Positions 19,956-30,773 of a stretch of DNA of 64,000 bases are shown piece after piece; the stretch's first letter is position 1, and each line of letters begins with the position of its first letter. A program made the position numbers and the translations under genes. The notes below the pieces were generated by a model, which saw nothing but the letters and a program-made list of their open reading frames with translations, made no database searches and had not been told where the DNA came from. The stretch comes from Prochlorococcus sp. AG-363-B05. Its GTDB lineage: Bacteria > Cyanobacteriota > Cyanobacteriia > PCC-6307 > Cyanobiaceae. Location of the stretch: assembly GCA_003278445.1 (NCBI GenBank), contig QCFD01000001.1, positions 124,001 through 188,000 of the forward strand, given 5' to 3'.

Positions 19956-20645
19956 TTAAAATCTCATTTTGCTTGTTCGAGGGAGCTCTTCTATTATTTC
20001 ACCTTTTTCATTGAGTTCTGGATATTCTCTACCTTCACTTTTGCACCATTGTGCAACCTCTGGGTAAGCCCATTCAAAAAGTTTTCTTTTATAAGTCCTT
20101 TGGTTTAACCCTTCTCCTCTTTCAGGGATTTTATTAGCTACTTGTCGTTGCCTGATTGCTTCAAATAATAACGTAGAGGCGGCGACCGATACATTTAACG
20201 ATTCAACCATCCCTCTCATTGGAATATGAATATGCTCATCCATTAAAGCCTCGGCTTCATTGCTGATTCCCCATTTCTCTGCTCCTAGGATAAATGCAGT
20301 TGGCCCTATAAAATTACATTTTCTGTAGTCAATTGATGTTGGATTAAGAGTCGTTCCGTACAATTTGAATCCTTTCTTTTTTAGAACATCTACAGCAGTT
20401 TTTATTTCTTTGTATTGATTTATATGTATCCATTTTTGGCTACCTTGAGCGGTGCTATTAAATGTTAGAAATTTATCTTTATTGAAAATTGCATAAGCTT
20501 CAAGAACTCCTACGGCATCACAACTTCTTATTATGGCAGAAAGATTATGTGGCTTTTCAACATTTTCTATTAATACTGTTAAATCAGACATTCTTTTATT
20601 TAATACTGATTTAAGTCGCTCGTATCGTCTTGGTAATAAGGGCAT
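19956..20645 (-). CDS. SpoU/TrmH-family RNA 2'-O-methyltransferase
   Basis: VENVEKPHNLSAIIRSCDAVG, FILGAEKWGIS, IPMRGMVESLNVSVAASTLLFEA. Confidence 0.94.
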   Translation of the reverse strand: MPLLPRRYERLKSVLNKRMSDLTVLIENVEKPHNLSAIIRSCDAVGVLEAYAIFNKDKFLTFNSTAQGSQKWIHINQYKEIKTAVDVLKKKGFKLYGTTLNPTSIDYRKCNFIGPTAFILGAEKWGISNEAEALMDEHIHIPMRGMVESLNVSVAASTLLFEAIRQRQVANKIPERGEGLNQRTYKRKLFEWAYPEVAQWCKSEGREYPELNEKGEIIEELPRTSKMRF

Positions 20646-20742
20646 TTTTATAAATTATTTAAAATGATAATCTCCTTGAAGCTTAGAAATTAAAAAGATA
20701 AATGACTCATTTTCATTAATATCTATCAATAAAAAAATCATG

Positions 20743-20778
20743 AAAAAAAAGCTCTTGCCATAGGCAAGAGCTTTTTTA
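20743..20778. terminator. intrinsic terminator, likely for the porin gene
   Basis: GCTCTTGCC-ATA-GGCAAGAGC with A8 before and T6 after; can act on either strand. Confidence 0.85.
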
Positions 20779-20805
20779 AGTTAACTTTAATTAGTTCCTA
20801 ATAAC

Positions 20806-21816
20806 TTAGAAGCTAAATGCAGTTTCTAGTACTACACCAGTATCTTCTTCGTCACCATCTGTTTCTCCTACTGAGTAGAAGCCAGGTGTAATTGTAACGC
20901 TGTCATTTATAGCATAGCTATAAGCAACTTCGAATCCTGTTGTATCAGAGTCGTCTCCACTATCATCATCAGTTGTGGAATTGTAACCAACGTGAAGTGT
21001 TCCAGGACCAACTTCGTAGTCAACGCCAACGAAAAGATCTTGGGCATCATCGCCACCCTCTGGATCTTTTGTATCGTAAGTAACGCTAATAGTCGCGTCA
21101 ATTGACTCAGGAGTGTAATAAGCTCCGATACCAAAAGTGTTGTATTCAGTGCTGGTTCCATCACCATCATTAGCGGCGACTACTATGCCACCACCAAATC
21201 CGTCACCGTCATAACCAAGAGTTAAGGTTGTGACATCGCTACCTTCATCGGTATTGATACCATCTGTTGAATCTTGGCCGTCGTCAGCAACGAAGCTAGC
21301 TGAAGCAACAATACCTGAATCGTTAGACCAAGTAACTCCAAGTCCAGGACCGGTTTCGGCTCCTTCCAAGGAGAAAGGCATAGCGCCTAATCTGAAAGTA
21401 TCAGAGTACTTAGATACTGTGGCTCCAACAACATCATCCTGGTCTACTAAAGGACCAGCAAGTACAGCTACGTCTCCAACTGGGAAGGTGTAGAAAGCTG
21501 AAGTTACAGTTAGTGCATCGCTTGTAGTGTTTACAGAACTATCCATGGATGCTAAAGGACCAGAAGCATTACCAGCTTCGATCCCTACGTATAGAGAATC
21601 CTCACCAGTAAAACTAGAAGTCATGTCTAGTCCATATGCATATTGCATATAGAGCTCTTCATTTGCATCACCAGTTCCAGCTGATTCTGAACCTAGAGTG
21701 AAATATGCACTACCACCTAAAGTAGTAGTAGACGAAAATGTATCTGCATTAACTGCAACAGGAGCCATTAGGCCTAGTGCAGCAGGTGCTACCAGCAAAC
21801 GCTGAAAAAGCTTCAT
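20806..21816 (-). CDS. outer-membrane porin (cyanobacterial Som/OprB-like)
   Basis: Signal peptide MKLFQRLLVAPAALGLMAPVAVNA, repeated beta-strand pattern, terminal FSF; likely start is the internal Met of the 20806-21831 ORF. Confidence 0.75.
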   Translation of the reverse strand: MKLFQRLLVAPAALGLMAPVAVNADTFSSTTTLGGSAYFTLGSESAGTGDANEELYMQYAYGLDMTSSFTGEDSLYVGIEAGNASGPLASMDSSVNTTSDALTVTSAFYTFPVGDVAVLAGPLVDQDDVVGATVSKYSDTFRLGAMPFSLEGAETGPGLGVTWSNDSGIVASASFVADDGQDSTDGINTDEGSDVTTLTLGYDGDGFGGGIVVAANDGDGTSTEYNTFGIGAYYTPESIDATISVTYDTKDPEGGDDAQDLFVGVDYEVGPGTLHVGYNSTTDDDSGDDSDTTGFEVAYSYAINDSVTITPGFYSVGETDGDEEDTGVVLETAFSF

Positions 21817-21943
21817 TGTGTCCTCACACATATAAGAAGTAAACTAAAAATACATTTACCCAAGCATGTGTGAAGTATCAATTGTAACAGCTTATCGGTT
21901 GTCATAAGCGTGTATAAGATGTTACTTTCTGGAGATTAGTGAA

Positions 21944-21962
21944 AGTAATGATAATCATTTTC
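21944..21962. promoter_or_regulatory. putative Fur box
   Basis: AGTAATGATAATCATTTTC, 16/19 identical by eye to GATAATGATAATCATTATC. Confidence 0.55.
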
Positions 21963-22072
21963 ATTGCTTATGGGTGTTGTTTGGTCTTTCTGTAGCTTCG
22001 TAGTTGTCACTTTGGATTAAAATCTAGATGCTTGAGTCTTTAATCTTTGCTTGATAAGCAATTTAATTTGGT

Positions 22073-23404
22073 TTGAATAAAAAAATATCACCTGTTCAAG
22101 GGCTGAGGGCAAGAAAGGCTGCTTGGGAGGTAATTCAAGCAGTAGGTGGGGGCGCGTTCGCAGATGTTGCTTTGGAGAGAATTTTCAATCTTTATCAATT
22201 CAAGCCGATAGATAAATCCTTGATCACTGAAATTTCTTATGGAGCGATTCGCCAAAGATATTTTTTAGATTGTTGGATTGATTTTTTAGGAACAGTATCT
22301 GCCAAAAAACAACCTCCATTATTGAGATGGTTATTGCATCTTGGGCTTTATCAAATTTTAAAAATGGAGAGAATACCTGCTGCGGCTGCAATTAACACAA
22401 CTGTTGAGCTTGTAAAAACGACTCGTTTAGCCAAGCTTACGCCTGTTGTTAATGGGATCTTGAGATCTGCGCTTCGATGTAAAGAGAAGGGTATTCAATT
22501 ACCTAAATCAAATACTCCTAGTTTGGAACTAGCTAAAAATGAGTCTTTACCAGCTTGGCTGGCAGAAGAATTGATTGCTTGGAGGGGAGTAGAGGATGCT
22601 TGTAAGGTCGCAAAAGCATTTAATACCATTAGTCCTATAGATATAAGAGTGAATAAAATCAGGGCTGAATTAAAAGATGTAAAAGAGAGTTTTGATGCCT
22701 TAGGGATTAAAACTCAACTGATCCCAAATTGTCCATACGGATTGGAAATTCCACCTGGAGTTGGTGAGCCTAAGAAATGGCCTGGTTACCTAGAGGGTGA
22801 ATGGAGTGTTCAAGACAGATCTTCTCAGTTGATTGCTCCATTCTTAGGAGCTTTGCCTGGAGAAAAGATACTGGATGCTTGTGCGGCACCAGGAGGCAAA
22901 TCAACTCATGTCGCTGAATTAATTAATAATCAGGGCGAAATATGGTCTGTTGATCGATCGTCTCGGAGAACTCACAAAATTTTAGCTAACTCAGAGAGGC
23001 TTGGAACCACCAGTTTGCAACTTTTAGTTGCTGATTCTAATGAGTTATTAGATAGGCATCCTGAATTGGAAGATTATTTTCATCGTGTTCTAATTGATGC
23101 TCCTTGCTCTGGTTTAGGTACTCTTTCTCGCCATCCTGATGCAAGATGGAGAATGAATAAAGAAAATATTCAGGAGCTTGTTTCTCTTCAAAGTCGATTA
23201 CTCAAATCTTTAGTTCCTTTATTAAAAAGAGGAGGTAAGTTAGTCTATTCCACTTGTACTATTCATCCTGACGAGAATTTTAATCAGATAAAAAATTTTC
23301 TTAAAATAATGCCAAATTTTTTGCTCGAATATGAGAAACAAATTTGGCCTGGAGAGAAGGATAATGGAGATGGTTTTTATATTGCCGTTTTAAGTAAATC
23401 ATAA
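22073..23404 (+). CDS. rsmB: 16S rRNA m5C methyltransferase, RsmB/Sun family
   Basis: NusB-like N-terminus, DACAAPGGKSTHVAEL, DAPCSGLGTLSRHPDARW, YSTCTIHPDEN. Confidence 0.95.
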   Translation: MNKKISPVQGLRARKAAWEVIQAVGGGAFADVALERIFNLYQFKPIDKSLITEISYGAIRQRYFLDCWIDFLGTVSAKKQPPLLRWLLHLGLYQILKMERIPAAAAINTTVELVKTTRLAKLTPVVNGILRSALRCKEKGIQLPKSNTPSLELAKNESLPAWLAEELIAWRGVEDACKVAKAFNTISPIDIRVNKIRAELKDVKESFDALGIKTQLIPNCPYGLEIPPGVGEPKKWPGYLEGEWSVQDRSSQLIAPFLGALPGEKILDACAAPGGKSTHVAELINNQGEIWSVDRSSRRTHKILANSERLGTTSLQLLVADSNELLDRHPELEDYFHRVLIDAPCSGLGTLSRHPDARWRMNKENIQELVSLQSRLLKSLVPLLKRGGKLVYSTCTIHPDENFNQIKNFLKIMPNFLLEYEKQIWPGEKDNGDGFYIAVLSKS

Positions 23405-23441
23405 AATTAAAAACAATTGTATTTAGATTTCACAACAAAAT

Positions 23442-24392
23442 TTATAAACTTATTAAAGAACTATGTCCAATTGCTATAGCAGTAACTAGCATTCCTAAAA
23501 TAAGGAATGGCTGCGCACTTGCTTGATATTTAACATCAAAACTTAAGGGGTCGCGTAAAAGCCAAATATCCTGAAAAGTTATTTGTGGAATTATAAGTAA
23601 AACGAGAATAACCGATGCAAAATGCTGTCCGATTGCTATTAGAACTACCACCATTGCTAATTGAAATATATCTATCATTCCTGCGCTAATACGACTGGCA
23701 TTTTTTATTCCAAAAACTACAGGAAGTGATTCTAGACCAAGAGCTTTGTCACCTTCAACGCTTTTAAAGTCATTTATTACTGCAATTCCTAAGCCAGATA
23801 AACTATATGCAAGCGTTAGCAAAGCAGTTGCCCATGTTAAGTGGCCAAATAGGGCTTGGCCTGCCCACCATGGAAGAGCTATGTAACTAGCTCCTAGCGC
23901 ATAGTTCCCAAGCCACCCATTTTGTTTGAGTTTTAAGGGAGGTGCTGAATATATGTAACTAACAAATGAACCACCTAATGCAAGCAAAAGTACTGATGGG
24001 ATCGAGTGGTGAGCCCAAACATCTAAAAGATATGCAACCCCAAGACCAGCTAGCAGTAGGACCCAAATTTGAAATTTGACTTGAAAAAGGGATATTGCTC
24101 CTGAGGGGATCGGCCGACTGGGTTCATTGATGGCGTCTATTTCTCTATCAAAGTAATCATTTATTGTTTGCGTATATCCAGTCAGAAGAGGCCCACTCAT
24201 AATCATGCAACTTAAGGAAGCAAGTACGTTGCTTAATTCCCAGTGGTAATTACCACTGGCGGCTGCTCCACATATCACTCCCCATAGCAATGGAATCCAT
24301 GTAATGGGCTTCATTAATTGCAAACGAAGCTTCCAAATGTTTGTTGTTTCAGAGCCTCCTTTTATTCCAAGGAGTTGCCTAGCATCGTTCAC
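23442..24392 (-). CDS. chlG: chlorophyll synthase
   Basis: MKPITWIPLLWGVICGAAASG, NDYFDREIDAINEPSRPIPSGAIS, NDFKSVEGDKALGLESLPV. Confidence 0.95.
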   Translation of the reverse strand: MNDARQLLGIKGGSETTNIWKLRLQLMKPITWIPLLWGVICGAAASGNYHWELSNVLASLSCMIMSGPLLTGYTQTINDYFDREIDAINEPSRPIPSGAISLFQVKFQIWVLLLAGLGVAYLLDVWAHHSIPSVLLLALGGSFVSYIYSAPPLKLKQNGWLGNYALGASYIALPWWAGQALFGHLTWATALLTLAYSLSGLGIAVINDFKSVEGDKALGLESLPVVFGIKNASRISAGMIDIFQLAMVVVLIAIGQHFASVILVLLIIPQITFQDIWLLRDPLSFDVKYQASAQPFLILGMLVTAIAIGHSSLISL

Positions 24393-24407
24393 TTTTCAAC
24401 CTCAGGG

Positions 24408-24629
24408 TTAAGAAATTTCATCTTCAAAGAACCAATGTTTGCTGCCATCATTCATCTTAAGTACAACCCCAATTCCACCCCTGCCATCAGTCATCTTGTA
24501 ATCAATTACAGTCCCTCTTGGGTCTTGAGATAGTTGATTGATTAAATAAGAGGGTATGCGATCTCTTACACGTTCAATATTAATTTTAATTTTTGAACCT
24601 ATCCTGGAAAGGGAGGTTGGCTTAGCCAT
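24408..24629 (-). CDS. DUF2862-like small cyanobacterial protein
   Basis: MAKPTSLSRIGSKIKINIERVRDRIPSYLINQLSQDPRGTVIDYKMTDGRGGIGVVLKMNDGSKHWFFEDEIS. Confidence 0.75.
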   Translation of the reverse strand: MAKPTSLSRIGSKIKINIERVRDRIPSYLINQLSQDPRGTVIDYKMTDGRGGIGVVLKMNDGSKHWFFEDEIS

Positions 24630-24682
24630 GGAATTAAAATACTTAATTCCGGGCACCTTAACAGTTCCTCTGTTTAAAAATC

Positions 24683-25456
24683 ATGGTTGCTTTAAGATTG
24701 ATTCCTTGTCTTGATGTTTCAAACGGACGAGTAGTGAAGGGAGTTAATTTTGTTGGATTGCGTGATGCTGGTGATCCAGTTGAGTTGGGATGCAGATACA
24801 GTAAGGCTGGAGCTGATGAATTGGTATTTCTTGACATAACAGCGACACATGAGAAGAGGTCTACTTTGGTTGATATGGTCAGACGTACATCTGAAGCTGT
24901 AACTATTCCTTTTACCGTTGGAGGAGGGATAAGTTCATTAAATGGAATAAATGAATTATTGAGAGCAGGCGCTGACAAAGTAAGTTTAAACTCCAGTGCT
25001 GTTAAAGATCCTTCTTTGATTTCTCAAGGTGCAAATCGTTTTGGTTCTCAATGTATTGTCGTGGCAATAGATGCAAAAAAGAAAAAAGATATTTCTAATA
25101 ATTGGGAGGTCTACGTAAGTGGTGGACGGAAGAATACAGGTTTAAATGTAATACAATGGGCAGAAAAAGTATATGAGCTTGGAGCAGGAGAAATCCTATT
25201 AACTTCTATGGATGGTGATGGTACTCAAAATGGATATGATGTAGAACTTACTAAAGCAATTTCTGAGAAAGTTCCAATACCTGTAATAGCTTCAGGTGGA
25301 GCAGGATGCTTGAGACATATTAAAGAGGCTTTTACTCTTGGTAAATCTTCGGCTGCTCTTTTGGCTTCATTGCTGCATGACGGTAAATTAAGTATTAGAG
25401 AAATAAAAGAATATTTAATAAATGAAAATTTACCTATAAGACCTATCGAAGGATAA
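24683..25456 (+). CDS. hisF: imidazole glycerol phosphate synthase subunit HisF
   Basis: [45 protein letters not shown]. Confidence 0.98.
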   Translation: MVALRLIPCLDVSNGRVVKGVNFVGLRDAGDPVELGCRYSKAGADELVFLDITATHEKRSTLVDMVRRTSEAVTIPFTVGGGISSLNGINELLRAGADKVSLNSSAVKDPSLISQGANRFGSQCIVVAIDAKKKKDISNNWEVYVSGGRKNTGLNVIQWAEKVYELGAGEILLTSMDGDGTQNGYDVELTKAISEKVPIPVIASGGAGCLRHIKEAFTLGKSSAALLASLLHDGKLSIREIKEYLINENLPIRPIEG

Positions 25457-25532
25457 ATATGCACTTTTTCGACGTAAAATATTATCTACGTATTAGAAAT
25501 TTGATGCGCAGATACTCTTTTTATATATTTAT

Positions 25533-26231
25533 ATGAAGCCAGGAGATGATAGGGCTATTGAAGAAATGTTTAATTCAATTTCTTCAAAATATGATTTCTT
25601 AAATGATATGTTTAGTTTTGGATTTCATAGATTTTGGAAAAGAAAATTGTTGGATATTCTTAATCCTACTTTAGGAGAAAAATGGATAGACCTTTGCTGT
25701 GGAACTGGAGACATGTCAATGCTTTTGGCTAGGTATATGAAAAGCTCTGAAAATATAACTGGCGTTGATTCAGCTTCTCAAGCATTACTAGTAGCCAAAG
25801 AAAGATCAAAAGAAAATTACTCTTCAATTGAATGGATAAATTGTGACGCTCTGGAAACAAATCTCCCATCACATCAATTTGATGGCCTTTTGATGGCCTA
25901 TGGATTGAGGAACCTTTCAAGCTCTGAGGCTGGTCTTAGAGAGGCTTGTAGAATTTTGAAACCAGGGGGTAGAGCTGGAATCTTAGATTTTAGATCTTTT
26001 CAAGGTGCTTCTATACAAGGACTTTTCCAAAAAGTTTATTTAAGTCTTTATGTTGTCCCAATCGCTAGAGCCTTTGGCTTAGGGAAAGAATATTCATATA
26101 TAAGAAAAAGTTTGGTTAAATTTCCTTCTGGGTCACAACAAATTCAATTGGCACTTTCTGCTGGCTTTCAAAAAGCAGAGTACATTACATTAGCAATGGG
26201 TCAGATGGGTATTTTATTACTTAAAGCCTAA
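25533..26231 (+). CDS. menaquinone/ubiquinone-type methyltransferase (UbiE/MenG)
   Basis: NSISSKYDFLNDMFSFGFHRFWKRKLL, WIDLCCGTGDMSMLLA, YGLRNLSS, EACRILKPGGRAGILDF. Confidence 0.92.
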   Translation: MKPGDDRAIEEMFNSISSKYDFLNDMFSFGFHRFWKRKLLDILNPTLGEKWIDLCCGTGDMSMLLARYMKSSENITGVDSASQALLVAKERSKENYSSIEWINCDALETNLPSHQFDGLLMAYGLRNLSSSEAGLREACRILKPGGRAGILDFRSFQGASIQGLFQKVYLSLYVVPIARAFGLGKEYSYIRKSLVKFPSGSQQIQLALSAGFQKAEYITLAMGQMGILLLKA

Positions 26232-26241
26232 ATTAGATAGT

Positions 26242-26724
26242 TCAATCTAATCTCAATTCTTTTCTTCTGCAAAAACTACATTTACCCCATAATTTAATTT
26301 CTCCTTTAGGAGAAGGTACTTTACAAAATGGACAATTAATAACTCCATTTTTATCAGTTCTGCTTGGGTGCTTTTCCCATATTTCTTTCTCACTTTCTTT
26401 AGTAACAAAATTCACTGGATAATATTGTCTGATCCGTATTTCTTGTATTTGATATCCAAATGATTTTAAAGCTTCAATTAACTGCAAACGATTGTATTGA
26501 AGTGCTTGTCTCCACTGAGGATGACTTGCCCCAATCGTTAGGATCTTGTTTTGAATGTTAAGTGGTGTGCAATTCAATGCTAGTTGCTTCCCAGCAATTT
26601 CTTCCCAATCTTGAATAAGTCCTCCTACATCCCCTTTCCATGAAGACTTGATCTTTTCTAAGCATTTATATATTGATTGCTCTCTTTTTGAATTTGTTTT
26701 ATGTTTTGAGTCTTCTAGAATCAA
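26242..26724 (-). CDS. DUF721 (DciA-like) protein with C-terminal Cys motif
   Basis: DWEEIAGKQLALNCTPLNIQNKILTIGASHPQWRQALQYNR; CPFC...CSFC. Confidence 0.8.
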   Translation of the reverse strand: MILEDSKHKTNSKREQSIYKCLEKIKSSWKGDVGGLIQDWEEIAGKQLALNCTPLNIQNKILTIGASHPQWRQALQYNRLQLIEALKSFGYQIQEIRIRQYYPVNFVTKESEKEIWEKHPSRTDKNGVINCPFCKVPSPKGEIKLWGKCSFCRRKELRLD

Positions 26725-26796
26725 TTTTAATTAGACACTATTGATGAGTTAGTGCTTAAATCTAGCTAATATTTTTTAGAATGCATAAAAATACTA

Positions 26797-27573
26797 ATGG
26801 GATTATTAGATAGGTTAAGCCGATTGCTAAGGGCAAATCTAAATGCTTTTGTTAGTGATGCAGAAGATCCAATAAAAATACTTGATCAGTCTGTTGCAGA
26901 TATGCAAGAAGATTTGGTGAAGCTTCGTCAAGCGGTAGCTATGGCTATTGCAAGTCAAAAAAGATTAGAGAATCAGGCAGATCAAGCAAAAGACCAAATT
27001 AAAAATTGGTTCTCAAGAGCTGAATTAGCATTGAAAAAAGGGGAGGATGATTTAGCCAGAGAAGCATTAAGTAGAAAAAAAACTTTCCAAGAAACTTTTG
27101 AATCTTTGTCTACTCAGTTTCAAGCACAAAATGGCCAAGTTGAAAAATTAAAGAAAAGTCTTTTGTTATTAGAAAGAAAGATTGCCGAAGCTCGGACCAA
27201 AAAAGATATGCTTAAAGCAAGAGCTCAGGCAGCTAAAGCTCAGCAGCAAATTCAAAGTGCTGTAGGTGATTTAGGTAGTAAGTCTGCTATGGCTGCCTTT
27301 GAAAGAATGGAAGATAAAGTAGAGGCATTGGAAGCATCAGGTCAGGCGTCATTGGAGTTGGCAGGGGAAGATTTGGAAAGTAAGTTCGCGGCATTAGAAG
27401 GCGGTGATGATATCGAAAAAGAATTAGAAACTTTAAGGAATCAATTAAAATCTGGAGTTGAGGCGTTAGCTTTGCCACCATCTGATTTAAATGTTAATGA
27501 AGTACAGACAGTAGAAATTCAAGAAGTTGAAGTTGAATTAGAGGAGATGAAAAAGTCAATGGATAACTCTTGA
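26797..27573 (+). CDS. PspA/IM30 (Vipp1) family protein
   Basis: MGLLDRLSRLLRANLNAFVSDAEDPIKILDQSVADMQEDLVKLRQAVA. Confidence 0.95.
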   Translation: MGLLDRLSRLLRANLNAFVSDAEDPIKILDQSVADMQEDLVKLRQAVAMAIASQKRLENQADQAKDQIKNWFSRAELALKKGEDDLAREALSRKKTFQETFESLSTQFQAQNGQVEKLKKSLLLLERKIAEARTKKDMLKARAQAAKAQQQIQSAVGDLGSKSAMAAFERMEDKVEALEASGQASLELAGEDLESKFAALEGGDDIEKELETLRNQLKSGVEALALPPSDLNVNEVQTVEIQEVEVELEEMKKSMDNS

Positions 27574-27602
27574 TTTTTTCTAAGAACATATGTTTTTAAA
27601 AT

Positions 27603-28364
27603 ATGAAAAATAAAAAACTCTCTAGAAGTGCAGGTGGGATTTATCGATATCACAAGTTTAAAAAAAAGCCATTTGCTAGATCTTGGAGATTAATTTGGAA
27701 ACCTATTTGTGCAAGTACAGAAATTGAACTATCGAATTGGATAGCTGAGAAACCTATAGAAAAAGATTTCCCAACAGCAATTTTTGCTTCTTCACAAAAA
27801 TATGGTCAAGGTCAATTTGGTCGAAATTGGCATTCACCAAAGGGAGGGGTTTGGGTTAGTGCTGCTATTAATAGCAAAGATTGCAATACAAATAATTCTG
27901 AGCTTTACGGATTAGCGGTTGCATTGGCTTTGGCTGAGATGCTTGAAAGGATAGGGGTTGATATCAAAATAAAATGGCCAAATGATCTTTTGTGTAATGG
28001 TAAAAAATTAGCTGGAATTTTACCTAGATTACTTTCAAGAGGAAGAGAAATTAGATTATTTAGAGTAGGAGTTGGTTTAAATGTTTTTAATAATGTTCCT
28101 CAAGAAGCGATTTCACTAAAACAAATTGTTGGAGATGAAAAGATGAATATAAATTTTTGGTCATCTGAAGTTTTATTTGCAATAGAAAGGGCTTTGGATT
28201 TTTTAGATAATCAAAAATTTTTGTGCAGTCAAATTGAACAAAGATTGTGGTCAAAAAAATACACTGATAAAGAAACGGGTTTTCAATGGGATATTAAAGG
28301 TATTGATTTAAGCGGAAGATTGATTGTTACTAAAGATGGTAAAGAAAGATTATTAGCAACTTAA
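27603..28364 (+). CDS. birA: biotin--[acetyl-CoA-carboxylase] ligase
   Basis: ASSQKYGQGQFGRNWHSPKGGVWVSA, IKWPNDLLCNGKKLAGIL. Confidence 0.92.
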   Translation: MKNKKLSRSAGGIYRYHKFKKKPFARSWRLIWKPICASTEIELSNWIAEKPIEKDFPTAIFASSQKYGQGQFGRNWHSPKGGVWVSAAINSKDCNTNNSELYGLAVALALAEMLERIGVDIKIKWPNDLLCNGKKLAGILPRLLSRGREIRLFRVGVGLNVFNNVPQEAISLKQIVGDEKMNINFWSSEVLFAIERALDFLDNQKFLCSQIEQRLWSKKYTDKETGFQWDIKGIDLSGRLIVTKDGKERLLAT

Positions 28365-28380
28365 AGATTTCTGAAGTTAA

Positions 28381-29139
28381 TTAATTTTGAGAAATTTCTA
28401 CTACCTTTCCATCTCTAAATCTTGCTATTTTTTTTGCTCTTTGCGCAACATTATCTTCATGAGTAACTAAGACAATTGTTATTCCTTGATGATGAAGTTG
28501 GTCAAAAAGATTTAAAACATCTTCAGTGGTTTTGGAGTCAAGAGCACCTGTTGGTTCATCTGCTAATAAAAGTGATGGTTGATTGATTATTGCCCTTGCT
28601 ATGGCGACTCGTTGCTGTTGCCCTCCAGACAATTGATTTGGCAGATTGGTCATTCTGTTTCCAAGCCCAACTTTATTAAGAGCCTCTTTAGCGCGATTCT
28701 CCCTTTCTATAGAGGGTACACATGCGTAAATCATTGGAAGCATGACATTCTCGAGCGCTGAAATTTCTTGAAGTAGATGAAATTGTTGAAAAACAAAGCC
28801 AAGTTCTTTGTTTCTAATATCAGCAAGCATGTCATCATCTAACTTTTCTACTGCAGTCCCATTTAATTTATAAGTTCCATTAGTAGGTCGATCAAGGCAT
28901 CCCAGAATATTCATTGCAGTACTTTTACCAGATCCACTTGCACCCATCACAGCAAGATAATCGCCTTGGAAAACCTCAAGGTTTAAGTTGTCAAGAGCTT
29001 TGACTTGAACTGAGCCCTCCCCATAAAATTTATTTACATTTGTAAGACAAGCTACAGTTTTTCTCAATGATTTGAATTGGTTAGCCAATTGAGTTCTTAC
29101 TTGCAAGGGTAATAGCTTCTTGAAGCAATGGAGTTCCAT
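28381..29139 (-). CDS. ABC transporter ATP-binding protein (LolD/MacB-like); real start probably downstream of the ORF start
   Basis: [56 protein letters not shown]. Confidence 0.93.
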   Translation of the reverse strand: MELHCFKKLLPLQVRTQLANQFKSLRKTVACLTNVNKFYGEGSVQVKALDNLNLEVFQGDYLAVMGASGSGKSTAMNILGCLDRPTNGTYKLNGTAVEKLDDDMLADIRNKELGFVFQQFHLLQEISALENVMLPMIYACVPSIERENRAKEALNKVGLGNRMTNLPNQLSGGQQQRVAIARAIINQPSLLLADEPTGALDSKTTEDVLNLFDQLHHQGITIVLVTHEDNVAQRAKKIARFRDGKVVEISQN

Positions 29140-30643
29140 TTACAGCACTATCGGCTAAGTCAAAGAGAGGGTTTGAAATGATTCCACCAATAGCCGTTAC
29201 GAGAACACAAAAAATCAAAGCGACTCTAAGAGAAGACATTCCTGGGACTGACCACTCTATCAATGGATATGCTTTAACAACATTTGAAGCTTCTTTAGGT
29301 TCTGTTACTACCATCATTTTTATAACTGAGATGTAGTAGTAAATAGAAATAACAGAAGTAACTAGACCAACACTCACCAGTAGGTATTGTCCATCTGCCC
29401 ATCCCGCGAAAAATAAATAAATTTTCCCAAAGAATCCCAACATAGGAGGAATTCCTCCCAATGAAAGAAGGCATAAACTTAGTCCTAATGTGATTAATGG
29501 ATCTTTTTGGTAAAGTCCCGCATAATCGGAGATTTGATCACTTCCAGTTCTAATTGAGAAAAGTATTACGCATGCAAAAGCCCCAAGATTCATAAAAAGA
29601 TAAGCTGCCATGTAAAGAACCATTGCGGCGAAACCATCTTCAGTGCCGCAAACCAATCCAATCATTACAAATCCAGCTTGTCCAATTGAGCTATAAGCCA
29701 GCATTCTTTTCATTGATTTTTGAGCTAGTGCAACAACATTCCCAAGTGACATACTTAGAACTGCCAAAACGGTAAATAGCAATTTCCATTGTGTGTCAAA
29801 AGAGCTAAAGCATCCGACTAGTATCCTTATTGCAAGTGCAAAACCTGCTGCTTTAGATCCTACTGATAAAAAGGCAACTACTGGTGTTGGGGATCCTTCG
29901 TAAACGTCTGGTGTCCATTGATGAAAAGGAACTGCTGCAATCTTGAAGGCTACTGTGGATAATACAAAAACAAGAGCTAATGCAGATAAAGGCGAAGGGG
30001 CATTTATTAGGGTTATTCCTATTTCCTTTAAGTTTGTAGATCCACTAATTCCATAAAGAAGAGATGCTCCATAAAGGAATACAGCGGCAGCGGCAGAACC
30101 GACTAGTAAATATTTTAAAGCTGCCTCAGAACTTCTTGAATCTCTTTTGAGGTACCCCGAAAGTAAGTAACTAGCTACAGAAAGTGTTTCTAGTGAGACA
30201 AAAACACTAACTAAATCAGTTGAGCCACATAGAAGCATTGCTCCAAGAGTGGCAGCTAATAAGATCGCAGCAAATTCACCAATAGGACTCCCATTTTGTT
30301 CAGCATATCTCCAACTAATTAGCAGAGAAATAAGAGTTGATAACGCTATAACTCCTCTAAAAGCAATAGCAAGATTATCAGCGACAAAGGCTCCTAAGAA
30401 CGATTCTTGAATTTCACCATTCCATTGCATGAATAGCAAAAACAAAGATAAACCAAGACCTGCATAACAAATAGGAGGGGACCATCTGGCTGAAGTCTTT
30501 TCACCAGCTAAATCAACTAACAGTGTCCCTAGCATTGCCATTAGAACAGCAGCCTCTGGAAGCACGGTTTTGGCATTTAAGGAGAGATTTAAAAGCTCTG
30601 CAGGCGCGTTTATGAATATTTGAAATGAAAAAAGTTCTCCCAT
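29081..30643 (-). CDS. ndhB: NAD(P)H-quinone oxidoreductase subunit 2
   Basis: [70 protein letters not shown]. Confidence 0.97.
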   Translation of the reverse strand: MGELFSFQIFINAPAELLNLSLNAKTVLPEAAVLMAMLGTLLVDLAGEKTSARWSPPICYAGLGLSLFLLFMQWNGEIQESFLGAFVADNLAIAFRGVIALSTLISLLISWRYAEQNGSPIGEFAAILLAATLGAMLLCGSTDLVSVFVSLETLSVASYLLSGYLKRDSRSSEAALKYLLVGSAAAAVFLYGASLLYGISGSTNLKEIGITLINAPSPLSALALVFVLSTVAFKIAAVPFHQWTPDVYEGSPTPVVAFLSVGSKAAGFALAIRILVGCFSSFDTQWKLLFTVLAVLSMSLGNVVALAQKSMKRMLAYSSIGQAGFVMIGLVCGTEDGFAAMVLYMAAYLFMNLGAFACVILFSIRTGSDQISDYAGLYQKDPLITLGLSLCLLSLGGIPPMLGFFGKIYLFFAGWADGQYLLVSVGLVTSVISIYYYISVIKMMVVTEPKEASNVVKAYPLIEWSVPGMSSLRVALIFCVLVTAIGGIISNPLFDLADSAVNGTPLLQEAITLASKNSIG

Positions 30644-30773
30644 TTATGTATTGTTTTTAAGGAGTATCTGATCTTCTAACTTTAGCGAAGTTATAAAATA
30701 TGCCTTTTTTATCATTTTGGACTATGCATTTTACTATTCAGTACGTTAGATAAGAAGGAGGAAAATTGAGCTG

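Noticed and set aside
20907-21493. Alternative-frame ORFs overlapping the porin gene
   Set aside because: Antisense and shifted readings of a biased Asp/Gly/Ser/Thr-rich coding sequence.
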